DNA of 5,081 nt from Bacillota bacterium. Its GTDB lineage: Bacteria > Bacillota_A > Clostridia > Peptostreptococcales > Anaerovoracaceae. The translations under genes and the position numbers were made by a program. The stretch covers positions 1 to 5,081 of the forward strand of contig JAFYLX010000100.1 of the NCBI GenBank assembly GCA_017556895.1, read 5' to 3'. Of this stretch, positions 1 to 5,081 are shown in pieces. The first letter of the stretch is position 1, and each line of letters begins with the position of its first letter. The notes below the pieces were generated by a model, which worked only from the letters and a program-made list of their open reading frames with translations, was not told the origin of the DNA and did not search any database.

Positions 1-1
1 C

Positions 2-1714
2 GGACACCTTGAATGCATGGGTTCCCGCGCAGAAGTGGTGGAGAAGGCCAACGAAAATATCGACGAGACCATCGAACTCCACAGACCCTACGTTGACGAA
101 GTGACTCTCACATGCCCGAAGTGCGGCAAAGTGATGCACAGAGTTCCCGACGTAATGGACTGCTGGTTCGACTCAGGTTCAATGCCTTTCGCACAGCAGC
201 ACTATCCATTTGAAAATGCAGAAAACTTCGATGAAGAGTTATTCCCAGCTGACTTCATCTGTGAAGGTATCGACCAGACAAGAGGTTGGTTCTACTCCCT
301 AATGGCAATTGCTACATTTATCATGGGTAAGGCTCCATACAAGAACGTTCTTGTAAACGACCTAATCCTTGACAAAGAAGGCAAGAAGATGTCCAAGTCC
401 AGAGGTAACACAGTTTCTCCATTCGAATTATTCGATAAGTACGGTGCTGACGCAACTAGATGGTATCTATTAAGCGTATCACCAGCTTGGACTCCAACTA
501 AGTTCGACGAAGATGGTCTAATCGACGTTGTGAGCAAGTTCTTCGGTACATTAAGAAACGTATACAACTTCTTCGTTCTTTACTCCAACCAGGACGATAT
601 CGATCCTGCAAACTTAGAAGTTCCATATGCAGAAAGACCAGAACTTGACAGATGGATCTTAAGCAAATACAACCAGTTAGTTGCAGATGTTACAGAACAC
701 TTGGATCAGTACGACCACATGAAGACTGTAAGAGCAATCAACGAATTCGTAAACGAAGACTTATCCAACTGGTACATCCGTCGTGCTAGAAGAAGATTCT
801 ACGCTGAAGAATTAACTGCTGACAAGAAGAGCGTATACGCTACAACTTACGAAGTATTAGTAGGCGTAGCTAAGATGATCGCTCCAATTGCACCATTCAT
901 TTCCGACGAAATGTACACTAACCTAACTGGTGAAGAAACAGTTCATATCGCATACTTCCCTAAGGCTGACATGTCCTTAGTTGATAAGGAAGTTGAAGAA
1001 AGAATGGACCTTGTAAGAGCACTTGTAACTCTTGGCCGTGGTACTAGAGAAAAGGAAAAGATCAAAGTTAGACAGCCTCTAGGCGAAGTTCTAGTTGATG
1101 GTAAGTACGAAGCTATCATCAGTGACCTTACTCCATTAATCCTTGAAGAACTTAACGTTAAGAGAGTAGTATTCGAAAACGAATTAGATAAGTATATGAA
1201 CTTCTCCTTAAAGCCAAACTTCAGAGCAGCAGGCCCTGTTCTTGGTGCTAAGGTTAAGGCATTCGGCGGCTACATGGCTAAGGTTGACGCAGCTGAATTC
1301 GTAGGCAAGATGGAAGCTGAAGGTAAGGTTACTATCGAACTTGACGGCGAAAGCTTCGAAGTTACTAAGGAATTAGTAGACATCAGAATTTCCGCTAAGG
1401 AAGGCTTCGCAGTAGCGATGGAAAACAACATCTTCACAATCCTTGATACTACATTAACTCAGGACTTATTAGACGAAGGTCTTGCTAGAGAATTAGTATC
1501 CAAGGTACAGCAGCTTCGTAAGCAGAAAGACTTCGAAATGATGGATAACATCGAAATCGTAGTTGAGGCAGACGATGAAGTTAAGGCTGCAGTAGAAAAG
1601 CACAGAGAACACATCATGAAGGAAACTCTTGCAGTATCCCTTGAGTTCGCTGAAGCAGCAGACAAGTACGACTTAAATGGTCACAAGACTGGTATCGCTG
1701 TTGAAAGAAAATAA
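2..1714 (+). CDS. ileS: Isoleucyl-tRNA synthetase, type II (eukaryote-like), 5'-truncated
   Basis: This class I synthetase charges tRNA-Ile with isoleucine in the cytoplasm. The frame is open from base 2, so the ATG at 17 is internal: the preceding codons read GHLEC, which continues the family's CGH-x-EC zinc-ribbon region. Counting from that Met, a CPKC pair lies at 33-36, WFDSGSMPFAQ at 50-60, the EGIDQTRGWF core motif at 83-92, and the KMSKS ATP-binding loop at 124-128. The anticodon-binding domain spans roughly 208-355, from ELDRWILSKYNQL through NWYIRRARRRFY to KIKVRQPL. A type II C-terminal domain follows, with DTTLTQDLLDEGLARELV at 477-494. WFDSGSMPFAQ and EGIDQTRGWF are the eukaryotic/type II forms; type I enzymes read WFDSGSSH and EGSDQYRGWF. 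Type II enzymes are about 1030-1050 residues, so some 460-480 N-terminal residues (HIGH motif, CP1 editing domain) are missing. Codon use changes sharply near base 200. A terminator follows 13 nt after the stop. Confidence 0.97.
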   Translation, partial: GHLECMGSRAEVVEKANENIDETIELHRPYVDEVTLTCPKCGKVMHRVPDVMDCWFDSGSMPFAQQHYPFENAENFDEELFPADFICEGIDQTRGWFYSLMAIATFIMGKAPYKNVLVNDLILDKEGKKMSKSRGNTVSPFELFDKYGADATRWYLLSVSPAWTPTKFDEDGLIDVVSKFFGTLRNVYNFFVLYSNQDDIDPANLEVPYAERPELDRWILSKYNQLVADVTEHLDQYDHMKTVRAINEFVNEDLSNWYIRRARRRFYAEELTADKKSVYATTYEVLVGVAKMIAPIAPFISDEMYTNLTGEETVHIAYFPKADMSLVDKEVEERMDLVRALVTLGRGTREKEKIKVRQPLGEVLVDGKYEAIISDLTPLILEELNVKRVVFENELDKYMNFSLKPNFRAAGPVLGAKVKAFGGYMAKVDAAEFVGKMEAEGKVTIELDGESFEVTKELVDIRISAKEGFAVAMENNIFTILDTTLTQDLLDEGLARELVSKVQQLRKQKDFEMMDNIEIVVEADDEVKAAVEKHREHIMKETLAVSLEFAEAADKYDLNGHKTGIAVERK

Positions 1715-1727
1715 GTAATTTTAATAG

Positions 1728-1763
1728 AAAACTCCCGTATTTTCACAGATGCGGGAGTTTTTT
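1728..1763 (+). terminator. Rho-independent terminator of ileS
   Basis: A 13-bp stem pairs 1728-1740 with 1749-1761 and includes one G:U pair (T1738/G1751). The loop is the 8 nt at 1741-1748. The stem core is CTCCCG/CGGGAG, and the 3' arm runs into six T residues (1758-1763). It begins 13 nt after the ileS TAA, so it closes that transcription unit. The A-run at the 5' side means the reverse strand also ends in a short T-run, so it may work weakly in both directions, but no convergent gene is present. Confidence 0.92.
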
Positions 1764-1801
1764 GATTTTCTTTGTGTAAATTTTAACAAAATATTAATTA
1801 T

Positions 1802-1828
1802 TTGTTGAAATAGTCAATTTATTATGAT
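1802..1828 (+). promoter_or_regulatory. Weak candidate promoter for the AGCS symporter gene
   Basis: A TTGTTG box (1802-1807) is followed, after 15 bp, by TATGAT (1823-1828) in a very AT-rich stretch. An overlapping TTGAAA (1805-1810) is a closer -35 match but lies only 12 bp from TATGAT; it could instead pair with TAAAGT at 1828-1833 over a 17-bp spacer. A promoter is expected here because the ileS terminator lies upstream and the symporter gene downstream. The exact boxes are uncertain, and AT-rich DNA gives such matches by chance. Confidence 0.3.
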
Positions 1829-1849
1829 AAAGTTTAAATGCTATATTGA

Positions 1850-1882
1850 AAAAATGGTGACGTATGTAAATACGCCATTTTT
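1850..1882 (+). promoter_or_regulatory. Bulged hairpin with T-run in the symporter leader
   Basis: An outer stem pairs 1850-1857 (AAAAATGG) with 1875-1882 (CCATTTTT). An inner 5-bp stem pairs CGTAT (1861-1865) with ATACG (1870-1874) around a GTAA loop. The 3-nt bulge TGA (1858-1860) lies on the 5' side only. The right arm ends in five T residues, so the element looks like a weak terminator or attenuator. It lies about 50 nt before the symporter start codon and just downstream of the candidate promoter. Possible roles are premature termination, stabilisation of the 5' end of the mRNA, or a second back-up terminator for ileS. No known riboswitch consensus was recognised around it. Confidence 0.5.
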
Positions 1883-1920
1883 ATATTGCAAATAAATGAG
1901 AGATTATTTTTACTAGTTGA

Positions 1921-1925
1921 AAGGA
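1921..1925 (+). promoter_or_regulatory. Ribosome binding site that fixes the symporter start at 1934
   Basis: AAGGA lies 8 nt before the ATG at 1934. The frame is open upstream to a TTG at 1886, but that TTG overlaps the base of the leader hairpin region and has no purine-rich site at the right distance. The added residues would include a lysine-rich run and a CAA codon, which is not seen elsewhere in this gene. The ATG start is therefore preferred. Confidence 0.75.
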
Positions 1926-1933
1926 AAAAGAAA

Positions 1934-3343
1934 ATGGATTTAATCAATTCTATTATCAGCGCAGTGAGTGGCTTTTTATATCAGCCATGGTGCGTGCCAC
2001 TAATTCTTTTAGCAGGCGGAATTATCCTGACAGTACGTTCAAAGTTTATTCAGGTGCGTCTGTTTACAGAATCTTTTAAAGTAATTATGGAAAAGCCACA
2101 GTCAGAGAATGGAATTTCTTCCTTCGGTGCTCTGATGGTATCCACAGCATCCCGAGTAGGTACTGGTAACATCATCGGTGTTGCAACTGCAATCTGTGCA
2201 GGTGGCGCAGGTGCGGTATTCTGGATGTGGGTTACTGCTATTATCGGTGGTGCTTCTGCATTCGTTGAATCAACATTAGCTCAGATTTACAAGAAGAAGA
2301 ATGACGACGGTACTTCTTACGGTGGTCCTGCGTTTTACATGAGAGACGCTTTAGGCCAGAGATGGTTAGGGGTTATCTTCTCTATCTTAATCATCGCAAC
2401 TTATGCGGTAGGTTACAACATGTTAGCTGCTTACAACCTTCAGGACACATTTACTGCATTTGATTTCTACAGCAAGACAACTGCAATCGTAATAGGTGTG
2501 ATTTTAGCTGTATTATTCGGTATTATCGTTATCGGTGGTGCAAAGAGACTTACTAAGGTTACAGAAGTTATGGTTCCAGTAATGGGCGTTCTATACGTTA
2601 TCGTTGCAATCATCGTTCTTGTTCTAAACGCTAAGCAGATTCCTGCAATGTTCAATATGATTTTTGAATCTGCATTCGATTTCAAGGCAATCTTCGGTGG
2701 TTTCGCAGGCTCCTGCATCATGAACGGTATCAAGAGAGGTCTATACTCCAACGAAGCTGGTATGGGTTCTGCTCCAAACGCTGCTGCTACTGCTGACGTT
2801 TCTCACCCAGCAAAGCAGGGTCTAGTTCAGATGCTATCTGTATTCATCGATACATTATTAATCTGTACTGCAACTGCATTCATGTGCTTATCCTCCGGCG
2901 TTGAATTCAACGGAGAAATGGGTGGTGCATCTTATGTACAGTCCGCAATGCAGGCTAACTTAGGTGACTTTGGTCCAATCTTCTTATCCGTAGCAATGTC
3001 CCTTTTCGCATTCACTACACTGATCGGTAACTACTCTTACTGCGAAGGCTGCTTAAGATTCATCCTAAACAGAGAAGTATCCAAGAATGGATTGTTAGCG
3101 TTCAGAATGATTGCTACTGCTTTAGTATTCTTAGGTGCTGTAGCTTCCGCTGGTACAGTATGTAATCTTGCAGATATGACTCAGGGTCTAATGGTAATCG
3201 TAAACGTACCAGTAATCCTATTATTGATGAAGCCTGCTATGAACTGTCTTGAAGACTACTGCAGACAGAAGAAGGAAGGCAAGAATCCTGAATTTATCGC
3301 TGCAAACGCAGGTATTAAAGAAGAACTTGACTTCTGGAAATAA
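1934..3343 (+). CDS. AGCS-family sodium:alanine/glycine symporter
   Basis: This is a multi-pass inner-membrane transporter that imports small neutral amino acids, usually alanine or glycine, with sodium. The 469-residue length is normal for the alanine or glycine:cation symporter family. It opens with a short amphipathic segment, then hydrophobic helices from about residue 20. Family signatures are clear: ASRVGTGNIIGVATAI (about 72-87), the FVESTLAQIYK segment (110-120) followed by SYGGPAFYM, the strongly conserved NEAGMGSAPNAAATA block (273-287), and HPAKQGLVQMLSVFIDT (291-307). Many more hydrophobic stretches run to about residue 432, followed by a charged cytoplasmic tail. The start is the ATG with AAGGA 8 nt upstream; a TTG start at 1886 would add 16 unlikely residues. 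Glutamine is encoded only by CAG. Terminators on both sides suggest a single-gene unit. Substrate choice between alanine, glycine and glutamine cannot be read from the sequence, so AlsT or GlnT-like names are not assigned. Confidence 0.95.
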   Translation: MDLINSIISAVSGFLYQPWCVPLILLAGGIILTVRSKFIQVRLFTESFKVIMEKPQSENGISSFGALMVSTASRVGTGNIIGVATAICAGGAGAVFWMWVTAIIGGASAFVESTLAQIYKKKNDDGTSYGGPAFYMRDALGQRWLGVIFSILIIATYAVGYNMLAAYNLQDTFTAFDFYSKTTAIVIGVILAVLFGIIVIGGAKRLTKVTEVMVPVMGVLYVIVAIIVLVLNAKQIPAMFNMIFESAFDFKAIFGGFAGSCIMNGIKRGLYSNEAGMGSAPNAAATADVSHPAKQGLVQMLSVFIDTLLICTATAFMCLSSGVEFNGEMGGASYVQSAMQANLGDFGPIFLSVAMSLFAFTTLIGNYSYCEGCLRFILNREVSKNGLLAFRMIATALVFLGAVASAGTVCNLADMTQGLMVIVNVPVILLLMKPAMNCLEDYCRQKKEGKNPEFIAANAGIKEELDFWK

Positions 3344-3371
3344 GGAAAACATTTTCATTCATTAAATAAAG

Positions 3372-3402
3372 ACTCCCGTATATTTATAAATACGGGAGTT
3401 TT
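3372..3402 (+). terminator. Rho-independent terminator of the symporter gene
   Basis: A 10-bp perfect stem pairs 3372-3381 with 3390-3399 around an 8-nt loop (3382-3389). It is followed by TTTT, one AC interruption and five more T residues. The stem core ACTCCCGTAT is identical to the 5' arm core of the ileS terminator at 1731-1740. It starts 28 nt after the symporter stop and separates that gene from the downstream three-gene cluster. Confidence 0.92.
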
Positions 3403-3410
3403 ACTTTTTG

Positions 3411-3453
3411 TTGTATTTTTCTCCATTTTGGTATATCATAGACTATGTATAAT
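3411..3453 (+). promoter_or_regulatory. Candidate promoter of the DUF1461-like/DJ-1/PHP cluster
   Basis: TTGTAT (3411-3416) and TATCAT (3434-3439) are separated by exactly 17 bp, a good housekeeping-sigma spacing, directly downstream of the symporter terminator. A perfect TATAAT also occurs at 3448-3453, but its upstream partner is poor (TTGGTA at only 14 bp). Either would give a short untranslated leader before the ribosome binding site at 3463. An 11-bp inverted repeat, CATAG-A-CTATG (3437-3447), overlaps the first -10 box. Confidence 0.5.
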
Positions 3454-3462
3454 TATGTTTTT

Positions 3463-3469
3463 GAGGAGG
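3463..3469 (+). promoter_or_regulatory. Strong ribosome binding site selecting a GTG start at 3476
   Basis: GAGGAGG is a near-perfect anti-16S match with 6 nt to the GTG at 3476. The frame extends upstream to a TTG at 3428 and an ATG at 3455, but both lie before this site and within or next to the promoter, so they cannot use it. The GTG start gives a typical M-K-K-F N-terminus of a membrane protein. Confidence 0.8.
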
Positions 3470-3475
3470 CAGAAA

Positions 3476-4138
3476 GTGAAGAAGTTTAACATCTTTTGTT
3501 CACTTATAGTAATACTGACAATGGCAGTTTGCATCATAGCATTTGCCCAAAATATAACTCTTAGAACATCTGCAGCATATACCTTCTATTTCAACGATAC
3601 CTATGTTGTTGAGAGCGTTTCTACTGAATATGTCAACTCAGAAATGTCAGACATGATAGCTAAGTTCTTTAATTCATGGAATCCGGAAGAATTCCAGATT
3701 TATGAAGATACAGGCTATGACATCGAAGGTATTTTTGACGAAAAAGATAGCCACAATATGCTAGCAATTAAAAGGGCACTAGACATCAGCTTCATAATCG
3801 GCCTGATTTGCTTTATTATTACTGTGGCAATCTATAGGTACTTTTTGAAGAACGATCACAAGGCTATCTTAAGAAAGCGCTTTAAGATTTCTGCAGTACT
3901 TGTGATAGCAGCATTAGCAGCAGAGATGGTACTTCTTAATACTAAGAAGGGAATGACCCTTATTTCCGACACACTTGGATTGGTCAAATTAGAGGCAGAC
4001 TCTAATTTACTAACGCTTCTTGGCGGAGACTTTATCGGACTTGCTGACAACTTTTTATTAGGAATAACTATAGCCCTATTTTTAGGTGTGACATACATAG
4101 TTCATGTATTAACTAAACCGCCTAAGATATTTTTCTAG
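3476..4138 (+). CDS. Four-helix membrane protein, TIGR01906/DUF1461 (Lit-like) family, probable
   Basis: The 220-residue protein starts at GTG after a strong GAGGAGG. It has a KK positive start and TM1 at about 5-24. An acidic, presumably extracellular region follows (about 25-102). TM2 (about 103-123), TM3 (about 138-155) and TM4 (about 188-211) complete it. This layout and length match TIGR01906/DUF1461 proteins, which include Lit, a lipoprotein intramolecular transacylase. The segment FDEKDSHNMLAIKRAL (residues 87-102, His93) resembles the family's F-x-E-R-E-x-x-HM-x-DV-K motif just before TM2. The second family hallmark, FH-x-x-FF after TM3, is not present; the aligned region reads SDTLGLV. 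The protein may thus be a divergent or non-catalytic member, and the assignment rests on recall of the family. Unlike ileS and the symporter, it is rich in ATA codons and uses a CAA glutamine codon. It is first in the likely operon, 25 nt before the DJ-1 gene. Confidence 0.6.
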   Translation: MKKFNIFCSLIVILTMAVCIIAFAQNITLRTSAAYTFYFNDTYVVESVSTEYVNSEMSDMIAKFFNSWNPEEFQIYEDTGYDIEGIFDEKDSHNMLAIKRALDISFIIGLICFIITVAIYRYFLKNDHKAILRKRFKISAVLVIAALAAEMVLLNTKKGMTLISDTLGLVKLEADSNLLTLLGGDFIGLADNFLLGITIALFLGVTYIVHVLTKPPKIFF

Positions 4139-4163
4139 ATATATTTTTTGGAGGAGAGAGATT

Positions 4164-4706
4164 ATGATTCTAGTACATTTAGCTACAGGATTTGAAGAAA
4201 TCGAAGCTTTAACTGCAGTTGATCTTATGAGAAGAGTTGACATTGATGCACATCTTGTTTCAATGACAGACGATATCCATGTTACAGGTGCACACGGCAT
4301 TACAGTTAAAGCAGACTATATGTTTGACGACGTTGACTATTCAAAATGCGAAATGATCGTGCTTCCGGGGGGACTTCCAGGAGCACACAATTTAAGAGAC
4401 CATCAGGGTCTAAGAAAGGAAATTCTAAAGTTTGCGGAAGAAGGCAAGGGACTGGCCGCTATTTGCGCAGCACCTCTTGTTTTCGGCGACCTTGGGATTT
4501 TAGAAGGCCGCAAGGCAACTATTTATCCAGGAATGGAAGAAGAACTAAAGGGTGCAGAATACTTAGATTTCCCAGTTGTGAGAGATATGAACATTATCAC
4601 ATCTCAGGGACCTGCTACAGCGATGAAGTTTGCTCTAGCACTTGTTTCATATTTTAAAGGAAAGGATGTAGCAGACGAATTAGAAGAAGATCTGCTGATG
4701 ATATAG
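4164..4706 (+). CDS. DJ-1/PfpI (ThiJ/YajL-like) family protein
   Basis: This is a cytoplasmic flavodoxin-like protein of 180 residues, the usual DJ-1 length. The start ATG follows GGAGG (4150-4154) by 9 nt. GFEEIEA at 9-15 carries the conserved glutamate (Glu14, matching human DJ-1 Glu18). VLPGG lies at 66-70. The nucleophile elbow AAICAAP (98-104) holds Cys101, the equivalent of DJ-1 Cys106. DJ-1 His126 is replaced by Tyr121 in ATIYPG, which is common in bacterial members. TSQGPATAMKFAL (146-158) is the characteristic C-terminal motif. Proposed activities for the family include glyoxalase III-like handling of methylglyoxal, protein or nucleotide deglycation, and redox-sensitive chaperoning; these are debated and the sequence does not decide. 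It lies second in the cluster, and its TAG is followed at once by the ATG of the PHP gene. Confidence 0.95.
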   Translation: MILVHLATGFEEIEALTAVDLMRRVDIDAHLVSMTDDIHVTGAHGITVKADYMFDDVDYSKCEMIVLPGGLPGAHNLRDHQGLRKEILKFAEEGKGLAAICAAPLVFGDLGILEGRKATIYPGMEEELKGAEYLDFPVVRDMNIITSQGPATAMKFALALVSYFKGKDVADELEEDLLMI

Positions 4707-5081
4707 ATGAGTTTTAAGACAGATTTACACATTCATTCTTGGTTCTCAGACGGCACTATGGGTCCTTCTGCCATCGTTGATAGATACGCAGGCAGTGATT
4801 ACGACTTGATTGCTATCACAGACCATGAAGTTTTAGGAGATGTAGAAGAGGCAATCGAGCTTGGCGAAGGCAGAAATATCCGAGTTCTTCAGGGTATTGA
4901 GCTTGCAACAATGAACGACGGCATCGAATTACATATCCTAGGATACTATTTCGATACAGAAAACGAAGAGTTAAACGATGCTCTTGAGAGATTAGCAGAA
5001 ATCAGAGCAGAAAGAAACGAAAAGATGCTAGCTGCCCTAAATGAAATGGGCTACGAGCTTACAAAGAAGGACCTGAAGCAG
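4707..5081 (+). CDS. PHP-domain metal-dependent phosphoesterase (TrpH-like), 3'-truncated
   Basis: The first 125 residues are visible and the frame is still open at the window end. PHP motif I is DLHIHSWFSDG at 6-16 (His8, His10, Asp15). Motif II is ITDHE at 37-41 (Asp39, His40). Motif III is GIELAT at 63-68 (Glu65), followed by LHILGYYFD at 75-83 (His76). All expected metal ligands in this part are present, so an active trinuclear-metal hydrolase is likely. TrpH-type PHP proteins act on 5'-phosphorylated nucleotides or short RNAs (RNase AM / 3',5'-nucleoside bisphosphate phosphatase); other PHP proteins include DNA polymerase subunits and histidinol phosphatase. The order of motifs and the HILGY segment favour TrpH. 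The start is the ATG directly after the DJ-1 TAG. No good ribosome binding site precedes it, so translation is probably coupled to the DJ-1 gene. Confidence 0.92.
   Translation, partial: MSFKTDLHIHSWFSDGTMGPSAIVDRYAGSDYDLIAITDHEVLGDVEEAIELGEGRNIRVLQGIELATMNDGIELHILGYYFDTENEELNDALERLAEIRAERNEKMLAALNEMGYELTKKDLKQ

Noticed and set aside
292..567. Minus-strand open frame of 91 codons within ileS
   Set aside because: It lies fully opposite a conserved synthetase region that includes KMSKS. Its translation resembles no family I know, so it is a shadow of ileS.
1886..1933. TTG start extending the symporter by 16 residues
   Set aside because: There is no ribosome binding site for it. The added residues are not typical of the family and include a CAA codon, and the ATG at 1934 has AAGGA at good spacing.
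1715..1933. Glycine riboswitch or T-box before the amino acid symporter
   Set aside because: No glycine aptamer core or T-box sequence was recognised, and only about 100 nt separate the ileS terminator from the symporter start region.
2467..2751. Minus-strand open frame of 94 codons within the symporter gene
   Set aside because: Its hydrophobic look is the mirror of the symporter helices. It has no ribosome binding site or independent support.
3428..3475. Upstream TTG (3428) or ATG (3455) start for the DUF1461-like gene
   Set aside because: Both precede the GAGGAGG site and lie in or beside the promoter boxes. The GTG at 3476 has ideal spacing and gives a normal N-terminus.
4109..4300. Minus-strand open frame across the DUF1461-like/DJ-1 gap
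   Set aside because: It is short and opposite the ribosome binding site and start of DJ-1. It has no recognisable product.
4346..4657. Second plus-strand frame of 103 codons inside the DJ-1 gene
   Set aside because: It overlaps the catalytic Cys region of DJ-1 in another frame. Its composition is Arg/Gly/Ser-rich, as expected of an out-of-frame reading.
1..5081. CRISPR array, insertion sequence, tRNA or rRNA gene
   Set aside because: No regularly spaced repeats, transposase motifs, terminal inverted repeats or tRNA-like cloverleaf sequences were seen. The intergenic gaps are only 219, 132, 25 and 0 nt.

Overview
The window looks like chromosomal DNA from a low-GC Gram-positive anaerobe of the Clostridia type. 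This is inferred from the AT-rich sequence, AGA/TTA/GAA-rich codon use, strong AGGAGG-like ribosome binding sites, short stems followed by T-runs as terminators, and the gene families present. A genus cannot be named from sequence alone. All five genes lie on the + strand. Two are cut by the window edges.

Layout: (1) 2-1714 is the C-terminal part of a type II (eukaryote-like) isoleucyl-tRNA synthetase. It carries the KMSKS loop, the anticodon-binding domain and the type II C-terminal domain; the HIGH motif and editing domain lie upstream of the window. It ends at a strong intrinsic terminator (1728-1763). (2) A 219-nt AT-rich spacer holds a second hairpin (1850-1882) in the presumed leader of the next gene. 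(3) 1934-3343 is a complete AGCS-family sodium:alanine/glycine symporter, followed by a terminator (3372-3402) whose stem nearly repeats that of the ileS terminator. (4) 3476 to the end is a tight three-gene cluster. It comprises a four-helix membrane protein resembling the TIGR01906/DUF1461 (Lit-like) family, a DJ-1/PfpI-family protein, and the N-terminal part of a PHP-domain phosphoesterase of the TrpH type.

How the genes work together: ileS and the symporter each look like separate transcription units bounded by terminators. The last three genes are 25 nt and 0 nt apart with no terminator between them, so they are very likely co-transcribed. The DJ-1 stop codon is immediately followed, in the same reading frame, by the ATG of the PHP gene. 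No shared pathway for these three can be proved from the sequence.

I found no mobile element, CRISPR array, RNA gene or clear new defence-like system. The items most worth a second look are a sharp composition break inside ileS near position 200, the leader hairpin before the symporter, the in-frame TAG/ATG junction, and the Lit-like membrane protein that lacks one expected histidine.
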